Origin: Osmia lignaria lignaria
Taxonomy: Eukaryota > Arthropoda > Insecta > Hymenoptera > Megachilidae
Length of the DNA: 64,000 bases
Assembly (NCBI RefSeq): GCF_051020975.1
Contig: NC_135042.1
Span: 3,867,888-3,931,887 of the forward strand
Reading direction: 5' to 3'
In this document: positions 26,561 to 38,023 of the stretch, piece after piece
How positions within the stretch are numbered: the stretch's first letter is position 1
How the letters are laid out: every line of letters starts with the position of its first letter
Program-made: the position numbers and the translations under genes
The notes under the pieces: generated by a model
The model's database searches: none
The model's input: the letters and a program-made list of their open reading frames with translations, nothing else
Told to the model about the DNA's origin: nothing

Positions 26561-27640
26561 TGCTATACCGTGAAAACGAGGATCTGCGAACGATACTTGT
26601 TATACCACGACGCTTTAATTCTGAAGGAAACGTAAATTCCATTTCAAGAATAACACAAATGTTATTTAAATAATACACCGAACATCCGTTTAGTGAAATA
26701 AAAATGCAATATTTTGAAATTTTTAATAAAGGCAAAAAATTGCAGATGGAAAATCTAAATACATTTTCCAAGCTATGACAGGAAGTTATAAGACATTAAA
26801 GAAGTTAATGTTCTTGTAAAGAAACGTGAACGAACTTATTATTCGAGGTAATAGTTTTTGTTCTTATAATCCCGTTGTACTAAGAAAGTTCGCAGAGGTC
26901 GACGAAAACGGAAGGTAAACGTGATCGAGGATGATTTACGCGGACGATTAACGAGGGAAAATTTTCGAAACGCGTGTACGGGGGAGGATCACAATGAACA
27001 AAATTATGGGGCTGGTGAACGGGACCTGGCTCGCCCTTACGGACATTTCAATAACTCGGAATCCAATATCCCAACTGCAAGGAACGAAGAAAAAAGCCTC
27101 GTAACGGACTTATTCGGATTCTTCGCCAAGGAATAATCAGCGAAGAATTTTCCACGTTTCTTGGTCGAACTGCTCGTTCCTCGTGATTATTTCTTTTAAA
27201 TATTTCAATCTTTCGGAATTCGATATTTCAGTTATAGAATCGTGAGCTTATTCCTTTCTTTCTATTTCTGCTTTGACACTCCATTCTCATCGAGGAAAGA
27301 GAAAGTAAATCGATTTCTTAGCTAGAACGAAATTGATTAAGATCTATTATTAAGATTTCATTGATAATGACGTAAACGAGTTGATTCATTTGCACTGAGT
27401 CTTTTCATAAATAATTTTGACCCACTAAATAGTGGGTAAATGAGTAAACGCCTACTTGATAAATAATAATTCATCTTATGCCCAGAACACCACATCAAGA
27501 ATACCCAAACCCCCAAACAATTAATTTTCTAGAATCTCCGCAATCCACGCCTCTCAATCTCGACATCCTTTCCCCATGAACCCAGAAAGACCCGTTTTCC
27601 CCCAAGCCGAGAAAGACAGTGAACAGAAATCGTTTCGACT
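26561..27640. other. AT-rich upstream region
   Basis: AT-rich DNA upstream of the putative promoter, with a small hairpin at 27420-27437 and a CpG-bearing patch at 26890-27130. No gene is seen. Confidence 0.45.
27420..27437. repeat. 8-bp-stem hairpin
   Basis: ACCCACTA and TAGTGGGT are perfect complements separated by AA. A short structure with no assigned role. Confidence 0.6.
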
Positions 27641-29225
27641 ATTCATCCTGCTCTTAAGAACGTCAAAGTCGTCGGGGAGGGTCCTTTTTCAACGTGATCC
27701 TCAAGTTCGAGCCGAGGGATGGTGGCCTTAAACCGGAACAGGCGACGTCGGTCGCCGGTGTATCTCGGTCAAGCCGCAGAAATCTGAAATTATCGAGGGT
27801 AGATTGGTAAGAAGAGGAGGGGATTGTAGGGGCGGGTGTTGCGGCCGAGGTAAGACAGGGGCGGCGGTCTGGATCGTAGAGGTGGTGAGAAAAAGACAGG
27901 AACTGAGAGCTGACTGAGAGGGTGAGGCTGAGACTGAGTGCAACCGTGGGAACGGACGGGGGTGAAGAAGGGTGGTATTTGGTTCGGTGGTGTCGAAGGG
28001 GAACAAGGGGCGTGCGTGCATTATGGGGAAAGGTTGGAGGGCGCAGTCTCGGCTCGCGCGCCGGGCATTCGCGTTCGCGGGCCGCGTGTTCGTTGCTCAG
28101 TTTCGGTCCAGGTGCAACTGCACGCGCTTCCTCGTGCTTCCGGCTTCAATCGCGTGAAAACAGAGTTCCGTCACCGACAGGGATTACCAGTTTGTTTATT
28201 TCGGTTCCTTTTTTTTTTTTGTAACGAAGAGGAAACCATACGTAGATCGTGGATCGAAGATCGCGTTTGGTTGCTTTCTCTTTGAGAAGAATCTCTTTCT
28301 GGTCCGCGCACGCGATGGGATACGATTAACGAGGATCCAGGGAAGATCAATGCTGGTGCATTAACGAATTAGTTGACGCGTGTTGCGCGTCTTTTCTTCT
28401 GAAATCTGCCTCTCCTTTGAGAGCGTATTCGCGCGCGGAAGTAATTGCGCGTCGGCTCTGATTCGACGGTCGCGCGATCGTTTGAGGACCAGTCTCGTTA
28501 AAACTTCTGTACACGACGCACGCGTCGTCTCGGTGATCAGCGGCGACTCGCGATTTCGGCTCGTCACGATTCGCGCTCGTTCGTGAACACGGACGAAGGA
28601 AAGGCACACGATAATTAACCGGTCCAATTAACCCGACCGTTTACGCGAAGTGGCGAGAAATTAATTGTTCAAAGAACCGTCGGGGTCAGTGACGTATTTA
28701 CCGGGCGTTCCTTGAAAGAATTCCTTGTGTCGTTCTCACGTTTCTACCGGTTCATCCTGAAGTGGAATAAATAAAAAGAGCGTTCATAAAACGTATGTTA
28801 GTGTCTCTTCGAGTGTGTTCTTCGTCGCGAATCGTCTTGGTGTACATCCTCGGGAATTTCGCGAAACGAGAATCGTAAAATACAATTAAGCCGCGAATGG
28901 CCGTTAGGTAAAATCTGTGACCATTTGTTTGGCATTGGCCAGAATATTTACGTTCGATGCTCGCCTGTCTATTTCTTCCTTCCTCTCTCTACGCCGATGG
29001 ACTCTCGCGTATTATTTGTGTACAGGGATTAAACGCTCGCGTTCTGTTTACATTCGCGTCAAAATTTCGAGCGTCCTACTGCGAACATTAGTATCAAACG
29101 ATCCGTGCCACGGTTCGCGTCGAGAGAGGAGTGAAAATAAAACGCGGCCGAACGGGAGACAATAAAAAGGCGAGCATCCAGTAGGATTAATCAGGGAATA
29201 TAGTGAACACGATACAGCTAAAGTG
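27640..29225 (+). promoter_or_regulatory. CpG- and G-rich promoter plus 5'UTR candidate
   Basis: This is among the most CpG- and G-rich parts of the window. The first part is G-rich on the + strand, with five runs of at least three G between 27948 and 28010 (possible quadruplex). The second part (28040-28620) is packed with CpG. An initiator-like TCAGTT lies at 28097-28102. At 29024-29025 an AG follows TTATTTGTGTAC and a pyrimidine-rich stretch, so the coding exon may be joined to an upstream non-coding exon. The last in-frame stop before the ATG is TAA at 29163-29165. The transcription start is not determined. The promoter assignment rests on composition and on the signal-peptide exon that follows. 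Confidence 0.45.
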
Positions 29226-29319
29226 ATGACGATGTTGCTGTTCACGGTTTGGTGGATGGTCTACGCATCCCCTGTGATTCTTGCTGTGCAACGGGCAAAG
29301 GAGCTGGGCGATGGAAAAG
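29226..29319 (+). CDS. first coding exon: signal peptide of an unidentified secreted or membrane protein (partial)
   Basis: The visible N-terminus is MTMLLFTVWWMVYASPVILA followed by VQRAKELGDGK. The hydrophobic core at residues 3-20, small residues near a possible cleavage site at about residues 19-24, and a charged, polar continuation are typical of a secretory signal peptide. ATG 29226 is chosen because an in-frame TAA lies at 29163-29165; a second ATG six bases later (29232) could also be used. The exon ends at AAAG before GTAGGA, giving a phase-1 junction. Phase-1 introns right after the signal peptide are common in genes for extracellular proteins with Ig, EGF or LDL-receptor modules. 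No second exon is recognised in the remaining 34.7 kb, which fits a very long first intron as in many insect neural adhesion or receptor genes. The family is unknown. Alternatives are a chance ORF or a short secreted peptide reading on to the stop near 29417. Confidence 0.5.
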
Positions 29320-29328
29320 GTAGGATCA
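29320..29328 (+). promoter_or_regulatory. candidate 5' splice donor
   Basis: AAAG then GTAGGATCA. It matches the GTRRG core of a donor but is not the strongest consensus (G rather than A at intron position 4). It ends the signal-peptide reading frame in phase 1. Confidence 0.4.
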
Positions 29329-29866
29329 TATACATACGTATTATCTATGCGTCTATTCATCCTGTTAGATATTTTTTACCGGAAAGGAACATCGAGTATA
29401 CGACGTGTTTAATTTAAACAAAAGTCTGCTGGGTATAAAGGGTAAGGGGGGTTGACGATTACGGAATGAGAAGCAGCAGACGATAACCGGGCAAGAAAGA
29501 CAATTGGAGTAGCACAATAAGAATACCATCCCCGGGAAGGGTGTAATAGCGTCTCTGTCCTGCGCGATATACCCCATAAACCCCCGTAAAGGAGAAGGTA
29601 ACTACGTTCAATGACGCAAGATTTGCACTTTATTAAAAGACTGCGCCGCGAATGGGACGTTCAAGAGTCGAATTAAAGTGTCCGGACCCAAACGGTATTC
29701 TCGTGTTATTTTAACCCGGACCCACCGGTTACGTTAGCTGTCCCGTCGTTTCGCTCTTTTAAGTCGATTAAAATGAAAATAACCGTCGTCACGATCGGCA
29801 GCTAACGCCTACCCTCTTTGGTAAATGGCTATCCGTTTACCTTCTCACGGAAAGGAATTAATCTGG

Positions 29867-29935
29867 ATTCTTCTCTCTCTCTCTCTTTCCTTTCTTTTTC
29901 TTTTTTATTATTTGCCTTTTTCTCTCGCTCGCTTT
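29867..29935 (+). repeat. CT microsatellite and pyrimidine tract
   Basis: About eight TC units (29872-29886) followed by a T/C-rich run. It is only about 550 bases into the presumed intron. It resembles the pyrimidine tract of an acceptor, but no AG followed by a convincing exon comes after it. Confidence 0.7.
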
Positions 29936-32900
29936 CTACTGTTGGCAATTTGAAACGAACTACCAATTAAAACCGTTCCGATCGATTCACGGTTCAATCG
30001 TTCCGGGATGGGAACAGGTAGATTTAAGCTCGATCCCTTTTGCGTCTGTTGCTCTTTTGAACTCTTTTCACCCTCTTCTCTTCGACCCCTATCCTTCTCG
30101 TGTCGCTGACTTCGATACAGGTATCGACTGATTCGCGTTGAAAGACGATCGGCCGTTTATCGAGCGTAAAATTTGGATTTGCCTGGCAACTGTAACGGTT
30201 GCTCGAGTTTACGAGGTTTGCCAAGCATTTCCGGAAATTCTCGTGCACGCCTCCTCCTCGGTCAGGGTATTTTCGGTCATGGCAGAATTTAATTGTCCGA
30301 TAAAAAGGAGCAATCGCGAAACTTTGTCCCTTTATTTCTGAACGTTTCGGCCCAATTTTCGACCGTGTGCGTGCATTACCTCGCCATCAGACATTTTACC
30401 CCTTTACTACCCTTTCACTTTGTGTAACGCGATGCTTTCCGTTTCGTTTCCTCCTGTTTCCTGTTTCAATACGATTAGTTTGAAAACAGTGTAATTTAAT
30501 TTTTTATTTTACATTATTTTTATTTCTTAAATTTTACATGGTTCCTTTAAATATTAAATGAAACCTTTTCTTTGTAAGGGTTAATGCCTTCTGATTTTTA
30601 AGCTCAGCAGCGAATCAAAATTCCACAGACCCAATAACAGAGTGAAAAGAAGTTTCGAGGTACGAATGTAATATTTAGAGAATAAGAATTGAAGAGGTGC
30701 GTGCGTACGTCAGGTGGGTCAAGTGGTGTACGTATGTATGTGAAAGTAAATAAGAGGCAGTACAGGAATGGTAAGAAAGAGAGATAGAGAGAGTTTGGAA
30801 ATAGAACGACGGTCTACAGAAAAGTAGTTTAAAACGAGAGTTTAGCAAGCGTATTTTTAAACGACCATTTCTATCTGTTTTGCTTGTATCTATTTATTCG
30901 ACTTATTTAAAGTATACGTTTTCGAAGTTGACTAAACTTCTTTGACCATTCTGAATCGAGAATCGTTTTACGTAAAAGGCATTCTAAATCCCTTTCAAAA
31001 CTACTAAATAATCACGAGAACGTTAAATATACAACGTTCCGCATTTTCCTTGCAAACATTCTTCAAGATTACCAGTTTCTCATCAAAGTAAACTGTACGT
31101 TCATTTGAAGAAGATTAAAGAAACATTGACCGAAAATAAAGACAAACACGAAAAAAGAAGTTCGTCCAGCCAACTTGTAATTCACTGTCTTATCGAAAGA
31201 ATCAAATTTTCTGAACTTCACAAACGAGTCCCCTATTTGAAAACTTCACAGAAATTTTTCCCTCTGCGTTTTCAAATCGTCGCACAATTCAAATAAAAAG
31301 TTCTTTCATTTCTGTAGAAATGAGAAGTTATTAAAACCAATCGTACCTTTCTCAAAGCGTTAAAATTTGAAGTATAGAAACTGTTTTATACAAAAGACCA
31401 TTACTTGAAATTGAAACAAAGAACTGGGCATTCTAAGTTTTATTTCAGAAAGAAAAATATATAAGTACTTTTTACTTGGTTCGAAACAACGGCCAGAAAT
31501 TGAACACAAAATATTTGTTTATTGTGTTTTCAAAACTTTCCAACACCTCCGAGCATTTCGTAGTAAGGGTATTAAGAAAGTTAGCCCAACTCTCTTCGTT
31601 TCATCGCGAATACTTTACGCGGCTCAGAACTTTTCAATATCAACCCCTTTAATTTATATATATCTTTTCAAAAAAGCTCTACCACAAAACTTGGCCAAAG
31701 TTATTTATCTTTTTATTTGGAAATTCTAAGTAATAAATATGTTATTCGAAATAACTTTCATACAACACTGAATAGAATTGGACCTCGAGCAATCTAACGA
31801 CAAGATTGAATCAGAAAGGCACAAGAATGAAGTTGGGCGACAACGTAGTAATTCACCCCCGGTCTTCTATCTCCGGCGGAGTTTTTTTTTTTTTTTTATT
31901 TCGAACAAAAAGGAGCAATTTAGTTGACTGTGCGTGTGCTCGTTCGTTCAACTGGCACGCGGTACACGAATAGTTTTGCGTCACGCTACCGTTGTCCTAT
32001 TGTCGCGCTTTATTTCACGCTGGGTTTACAAAGAATCGCTTCGACGCCGCGCCCTGATGAGCGCGATACGTCTTTTATCTCCTTTTTTGCGACCAGCACA
32101 GCATTACTTGATAAGGCGTTACCATTTTTATCCTATTCGTGATTCGTTCAGAGAAAATTAGGAAATTCTTGTTTGTCTTTGAATTAGGGATGGATGCGTG
32201 ATTACAAATTTTTTGTTCTATTCGAATCGGGTAATCATAGGGTCGAATGTAACATTTTTTAGTTAAATTATCAGTTGAGAAAAACGTGAATTCGCGTGTA
32301 TATTCCATTTGTTAGTTAGCGACGCAAACTTTAATTAGTAACTGTATTAATTTCCAAAACCACGAATTTGCTAATTGCTTATACGAGTCGACAACACGGT
32401 TCACTTTGGAAGTTTCTATTAATTAAAATTTATTAAGTTAATGTTATATTAAATTTCCAGCTGTCTCCTTTTAGAAGTGTTCTGATTAGTTTTTCAAAGT
32501 CAACGTGGCTCTTTTATAAATAACCCGGCGGTTTTGTATTGCAAATATTAATGAAATATTTTTTCGTTGCGAAAAAATATGTCACGGATTATATAAAGCT
32601 GGTCAACATGGAAAACTTTTGTACTTTACATTATATGTGTACGGTTTTTCTTTGCTAGTCACTTCGTCAACGCGTGGACCAAAAGTCGCATTACGGTTGG
32701 CCAGCAGCTCGTTGCTTCGCGCTCGTAAATTTAACGAAATGGCATCCCGTTGTCGGGCATTTTTGAGCAACGACTGCTGAAGCACGATTCCGTGGTCGCA
32801 AGAAGGCGCAAGAACAAGGGAAGCAAGGGGTGGCTTTCTTGCGATCGTCTTCGCTGTTTGATTTATCACGACGATTTTTGAATCACCCTGCGAACAGCTG

Positions 32901-34039
32901 CGGTGCTTTATTTCACAGGGAAATGCGGTCACATTAAACAGTCAGCATTTGATTTATTTAATCATATGCACAATCATAGCTTACAAATGAATACTTTTTA
33001 TAGGAACAAAAAGAAGAATTAGACTATTCAAACTTGAAACTACAATTAAGAAAATATGAAATTTTTTAATTAAATTCCCAGATCTATATTTCTTTCAATT
33101 ATTCAATTATAGTATCACTCATGACGTCAGCGCAGTGCGTATTGCAATTTCAAGTTAAATAAAATAATTAGAACAAATACAATATAGATTTTTATGAAAT
33201 CGTTTGTGATTCATATCAGAAAACCAATTTAGCGGTAAACCACAACAGAGGCATCGAGGTGTTGTTCAAATGGTGCGAATGTTTCCGCATTGAAGCAATA
33301 ATATCCGGTTCGTTGCGGGCTGAAAGTTTACCCGTAACACTCGAGCATCCACGAAACGACCAAGTATCGAATTATTCGAGTACTCGTAACCCTAACAGTT
33401 ATCGACCGCATCGAACTTCGGTATCCACGTTATTTATACACAACCCTCTTGTGCCTCGTTATTACCGATGCAATCGTTTAATTAATAATTTGTTAGGTTG
33501 TTCGAAGCGTCGCGATGTAAAAGTGATCAGCAACAAGGTTTAAAAAGGGTAGGAGGGTAGACGAGGGTTGGTAGCCGGAACGGTTCGTTAAGCAGCTTGC
33601 GATTTTGGGTTAATTAGCGATTATGGAAATACGATCGCACTTAATTGGGACGCGGCTCTGGTCGTTATAAAATAACGTGAACAGGTCGCTGGAATATTCT
33701 TCCAGCAGCTGGAAGCGCGTGTGACCAAACACCATTACTAATTACGGCACAGGAGCTACCAGTAAATTGCCTCCATTAGGTGCATAGTTCGCGGCGCATA
33801 CTTGCTTCGGCTTAGCGTTGCAACAGCTGCGACCATCCCGCCTCTACGTATATACATATTATGCACATATACACTGGAACGAGAAAGTATTTGTCTATTC
33901 TAAGGGTTCCTACCAAAACGAAAAGGCGCATATTTTAATTAAAGACTTAAGATAGTTTATTTATTTCAAAATGATTTGCTAGTGCAGTTGCATTTTCTTT
34001 TATTCTCAATAATTCTTTTGAATTTCAATTATTTACAGT
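29936..34039. other. non-coding DNA, mostly AT-rich
   Basis: AT-rich with CpG-bearing patches at 30000-30390, 31840-32150, 32640-32920 and 33250-33850. A 16-nt T run lies at 31882-31897. Frames up to 109 codons occur but have alternative starts or no recognisable content. Confidence 0.45.
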
Positions 34040-34116
34040 AGAAAATTTAATATCGTAAAAATTAGAATTTTGAGAATTCCAGCTTGCTCTATGATTTTCC
34101 CTAGGGAAACCTCATT
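34040..34116 (-). repeat. dispersed repeat, copy 2 (minus orientation)
   Basis: The reverse complement reads ATGAGG, the perfect palindrome TTTCCCTAGGGAAA, then a diverged spacer, then GCTGGAATTCTCAAAATTC, TAATTTTTACGATATTAA. This is the same block order as in the other copies. The AAAGTGATTTAG tail is absent or degraded. Confidence 0.7.
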
Positions 34117-35410
34117 TAATCGCGAGTGTACGTGCATCGCTTTCGGTAAACAAGCATTCCCATAAAAATAGGGTAGCAAATTAATTCGTGTAGCATTAAC
34201 TGGCCAGGAAGCATCGACGTTCTCTGGTCATTCTATCTGGAAACTAGTTCAACGCGAATATCGCCGAAACGTCCAAAGGAGTATACTGTTTACCGGTTAT
34301 TTGTCGGGGATTTTACGGTTTCTTGACAGCGGAATACCGGTTCCGGTGCTATTCTGACCCGACCAAATCACCCTCCCATCCCTGTCCGCGTTCCCTCGAA
34401 AGATAATCCAAAGTTTCTTGTCGTGAACGCGGAAAGTTGTTCGCCGGTCCAAGGGGCTAATGGTTTTTCGGGTCGAGTCACGTTTCGCGCGTGCAATCCA
34501 CGCACGAGATTCTGGAAATAGAGAAAAATGTCGGGAACGGGGTAAAGTGTCGTTTGTACACAGAGATTCTCTGCGCACACACGCGATCGATGCAATCACA
34601 GTCTGTTGGTATTGCCAGCGAAGCAAAACGAGAGGACGCTCGATGCACACTCTCGGACCGTAATTTCTTCTTTTTTTTTTTCGGCAATTCGTTTCGTCTC
34701 TCGCGTCTAATCGGCCGTACACCTGAACGTTGCACGGCCGTGGCTATAACTTTTAATTTAACGACCTTTTCCACTCAGATAATTGCCATTTAAATTAAGG
34801 CTGCAACGAGGAAACTACGTTCGACGACAGATCGATACAGAGGAACAGGGCGGAGAAGGTAAAGCGACATAGCCGGAAGCGTGTACCAACGTCCCGTGGC
34901 CCTCGTGCCTGGTCCTAAGCTGACTTAAGCTCACTTAAGGTCGCGTCGTTTCTTCGCGAGATGAAATTGGAACGCGTGCTTGCCCGTGCAAATTAAATAC
35001 ACCGTGAATGACGTTTACGTAGCTGCCAGCTACGCGCTTCCACTGCTACACTTTCTCCCCCTCTCTCTCTCTTCCTCTGCTGTCTCGAAATGCATTTGTC
35101 GCGGCCTACCAATCCAGGATGATTAACTTCCGTGCTTTGTCGCTTTGTATTTGGGTACCGGGAGGCTGCTCCACGATTCCTCGGCCTCGATCCTTCGTCC
35201 AATTTAATTAAAACGTTGCCCCGTGTTTGTACAACCCTCTGGCCGCGGTTTTATGAAACGTATTACGCGTACACGTCAGGCATTTCGATTTGTCCCCGTT
35301 CACGCTTGTACAGTGTATCTTTACCTCGTAGTCAGCAGTTCTGCAAGTCAGAAAATTATAGCCTAGCTGGTAAATTGATCGTGATAATTTTCCACGGAGG
35401 ATCGTGAGAT
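34117..35410. other. CpG-rich non-coding block
   Basis: CpG-rich DNA at 34190-35330 with T/C-rich runs near 34665-34682 and 35046-35075. The longest frame is 141 codons on the minus strand (34297-34722), Arg-rich and without a recognisable domain; a + frame overlaps it. A regulatory role is possible. Confidence 0.3.
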
Positions 35411-37941
35411 TGAGCTTAATTAAAGAATAATTAGTTAAAAGGGGAAACCGGTTCTTTGTACACGTCAGTTAGCAGCTTTTAGAAGGCGGACTTTGAACGT
35501 ATTGTTAATGACTGGAATAGATAAGCTCGGATAATTTTTGATTTTTTTTGTTTTACTAAGCGAACGTTAAATTACGTAGCAAGATTCATTTTCTCGCTTA
35601 ATTTGGTCATTGAATTTTCTTTATTAAGATATCAAGCCCTTCTGTGCTATTGACACCTAGGAGATGACCGAGAAATTAATTTCATCAACCATCACAGTGA
35701 AAGGGTTGAATTAATTATAAATCATGATCGGATTCTTTTAATTATTTGAACGGATTTATTTGTTAGAAATAAAACAGTATCGATCAACTATTAGAAGAGT
35801 ATGGTTTTCACTTGTTAAAAAAGGTTACGTATAAAAAGGATATGTATTGCACCGGTTCAGTAGTAAGTGTCAATATCATTCGCGACACATATTGGAGAAA
35901 TTCAGTAGTAAATAATAAGTGTCAATATCAGCTTCATTGAACTAAAGGATTCTTGTCAGCCTGATCGATACCTTATATTGCCAGCGATATAAACAAATTA
36001 ATTTGTTAAAACATCATTTTTATTAAAAGGGTGAGAAACAACTTGTTTTTCCTCTATTCGTTAATCTAATCAATTTACGTTTAATTAACTCTCCGCTACG
36101 ATTGTTATTTGATTTTAATCGTCCAAATAAAACGAACATTTAAATTTAATTTAATTTACCTCCGGCTACCGAATCACCGAGCTTTATCGATAACAATCAT
36201 TAATCCCCATTACTGACAGCTGTTCTTTCTACTACACACTCGGCGTACAAACGTCCATCAACTATATCTCCACCAAACGGTAGTCGATAGCTGTCGATAC
36301 CAATTAATCGTTAGCGAAGTCCAAGAAAGACGTCGTTAATTAGTCCAAGTCTAATTTCACTGTCTCGGTTAAATTTAATTTTTGCGTTAATAAAATTAAT
36401 AACAATTTTTCGGATACACTCGTAGAGTTCTTATGGTTGCTTTCGAACGCGGTGATACTTTTTTTTTCTTGTATGGAAGAATTTCGCAACGGAGGAAAAG
36501 CGTCGTGAAAACGTGTCACCGGTAACGTTCGAGTACAGCTTCAACCGCGAGACGAGAGTTTTTATCGAAAAACGCGAGTTACCGGTTTCCTTTTCATCTA
36601 CCTCAAGGAATACGCGAAGAAGAAGCGGTACTCGGGACCTCAATGCGTCCTTTATGCGTTGCCTTCATCCCGAGACACGTCCGTGAGTTTCACAGCGGGA
36701 TGGATATCCTTCGACAGTGAGAAGTCCTAGTAGCCTCAATTTTGTGATACAATACTACTCAAAAATCTTCAGCATACTGTCAAGAAAATTGAAGACGCGA
36801 TATGAAAATTTGTAAAAAAAATTTATATCTGTGGGTGAAATACTTCTTAAAATTGAGGGTGAAAAATTCTTGTCCACAAAATATAATAATACAAATATTG
36901 TTTTTTATAATAATTATAGAATTGTATAAGATTGCAAATTTTTGAGCAATATTGTACATGCGTGTGACACCTTCGGAGACCCGCTACCGTCGCAATAAAG
37001 TCATTCTCGCGCGAGGAAAACGCGACACGACGACTTTCCTTCGATTTTCGAGATGAAATTATTTCTACGTTCCTCAGAAAACGTCGTTGGTTCTCAAAGT
37101 TCTTCCCTTCTCTCGCGATCGTTCTTCCCCAGTAATCGTCGTGAAACGTTGGTGGGAAATATTGGCGGATTATATCCGTTTCGAAACATTTCAATCGTAC
37201 CAGGGATGAAACACAGCCGGCTCGTGTAAAATCAATTCGATTTTCGATCATCGTTCGTGTTCGATGAGTATCGAATTAGTGTTTCGTTTCGCTCGACACG
37301 GTAACCAGATTTCAGCGTAAATCTTGCCTAGATCGTTGTTTTATCAACCCAGTGTCAAATATACCTTTTATTTACTTTATTTATTTATAAATAGATGATA
37401 GATAATAGATAATGGCACCTTTAGCAAAAAGACAATTAATACAATTATTATGTAACAATACCGAGGTACTGGTTACTCACTTATCGTGTTAATTATAACA
37501 CAACACGAATTCTGCAAGTCCAAACACCCTCATTAACTTCTCAAAACCGGTGGAACAACGTGCGTTTGCATATTTCGTTGTTACTAAATAATTTCGGTTT
37601 GTATTGACCTACGTAATATCGAGTTAACAGTTAGTTTACAGTTCAGGCGTGGCAAAATTTTAGTTCTAATTACAATTTGCACGATCAAGCTTCATTAACA
37701 GCAAGCTATGTAGCTGTAACATTATAATTTCCCTGATTTTTACTAAAAATACGAAATGAAATATATTATTAATGTTTACAGTAGTAATCAAGAGAAAATT
37801 CAATTTTGATGAAAATCAGCTAGCAATTCGAAACTTTTGACATGTACTGTACGCTATATACGTAAGCTATATGTAGGAATATAATGAGAGAACATGTACA
37901 GGTGAACGGGCAGGACGAGATAGTCGAAATGGGCTCTGGTT
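35411..37941. other. AT-rich non-coding DNA
   Basis: Long AT-rich stretch with short CpG-rich islands at 36440-36720 and 36960-37290 and a GATA-rich phrase at about 37393-37412. No supported gene. Confidence 0.45.
35858..35930 (+). repeat. local direct repeat, two copies 45 nt apart
   Basis: The 21-nt phrase CAGTAGTAAG then TGTCAATATCA at 35858-35878 recurs at 35903-35930 with a 7-nt insertion after CAGTAGTAA. A recent local duplication is the simplest explanation. Confidence 0.7.
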
Positions 37942-38023
37942 GTATAGGGGTCACAGAGGCTCATAGTAGCGTAAGCACGCGTATGCCCCTGCTCCGTTTT
38001 CACCCCCGTGACCTCCCCTATAC
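37942..38023. repeat. inverted repeat with G-rich arm (82 nt)
   Basis: GTATAGGGG plus TCAC at 37942-37954 pairs with GTGACCTCCCCTATAC at 38008-38023, leaving a two-base bulge. The loop of about 53 nt holds smaller self-complementary words around GCGTAAGCACGC. It could fold as an RNA hairpin on either strand or act as a palindromic DNA element. It matches no microRNA I recognise. Confidence 0.5.

Noticed and set aside
26190..26771. 193-codon minus-strand open frame overlapping a 107-codon + frame
   Set aside because: The minus frame opens with TTG, the product is Arg/Ser-rich with no motif, and both strands are open together because CpG-rich DNA has few stops.
34297..34722. 141-codon minus open frame
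   Set aside because: Arg-rich read-through of CpG-rich DNA, overlapped by open frames on the other strand.
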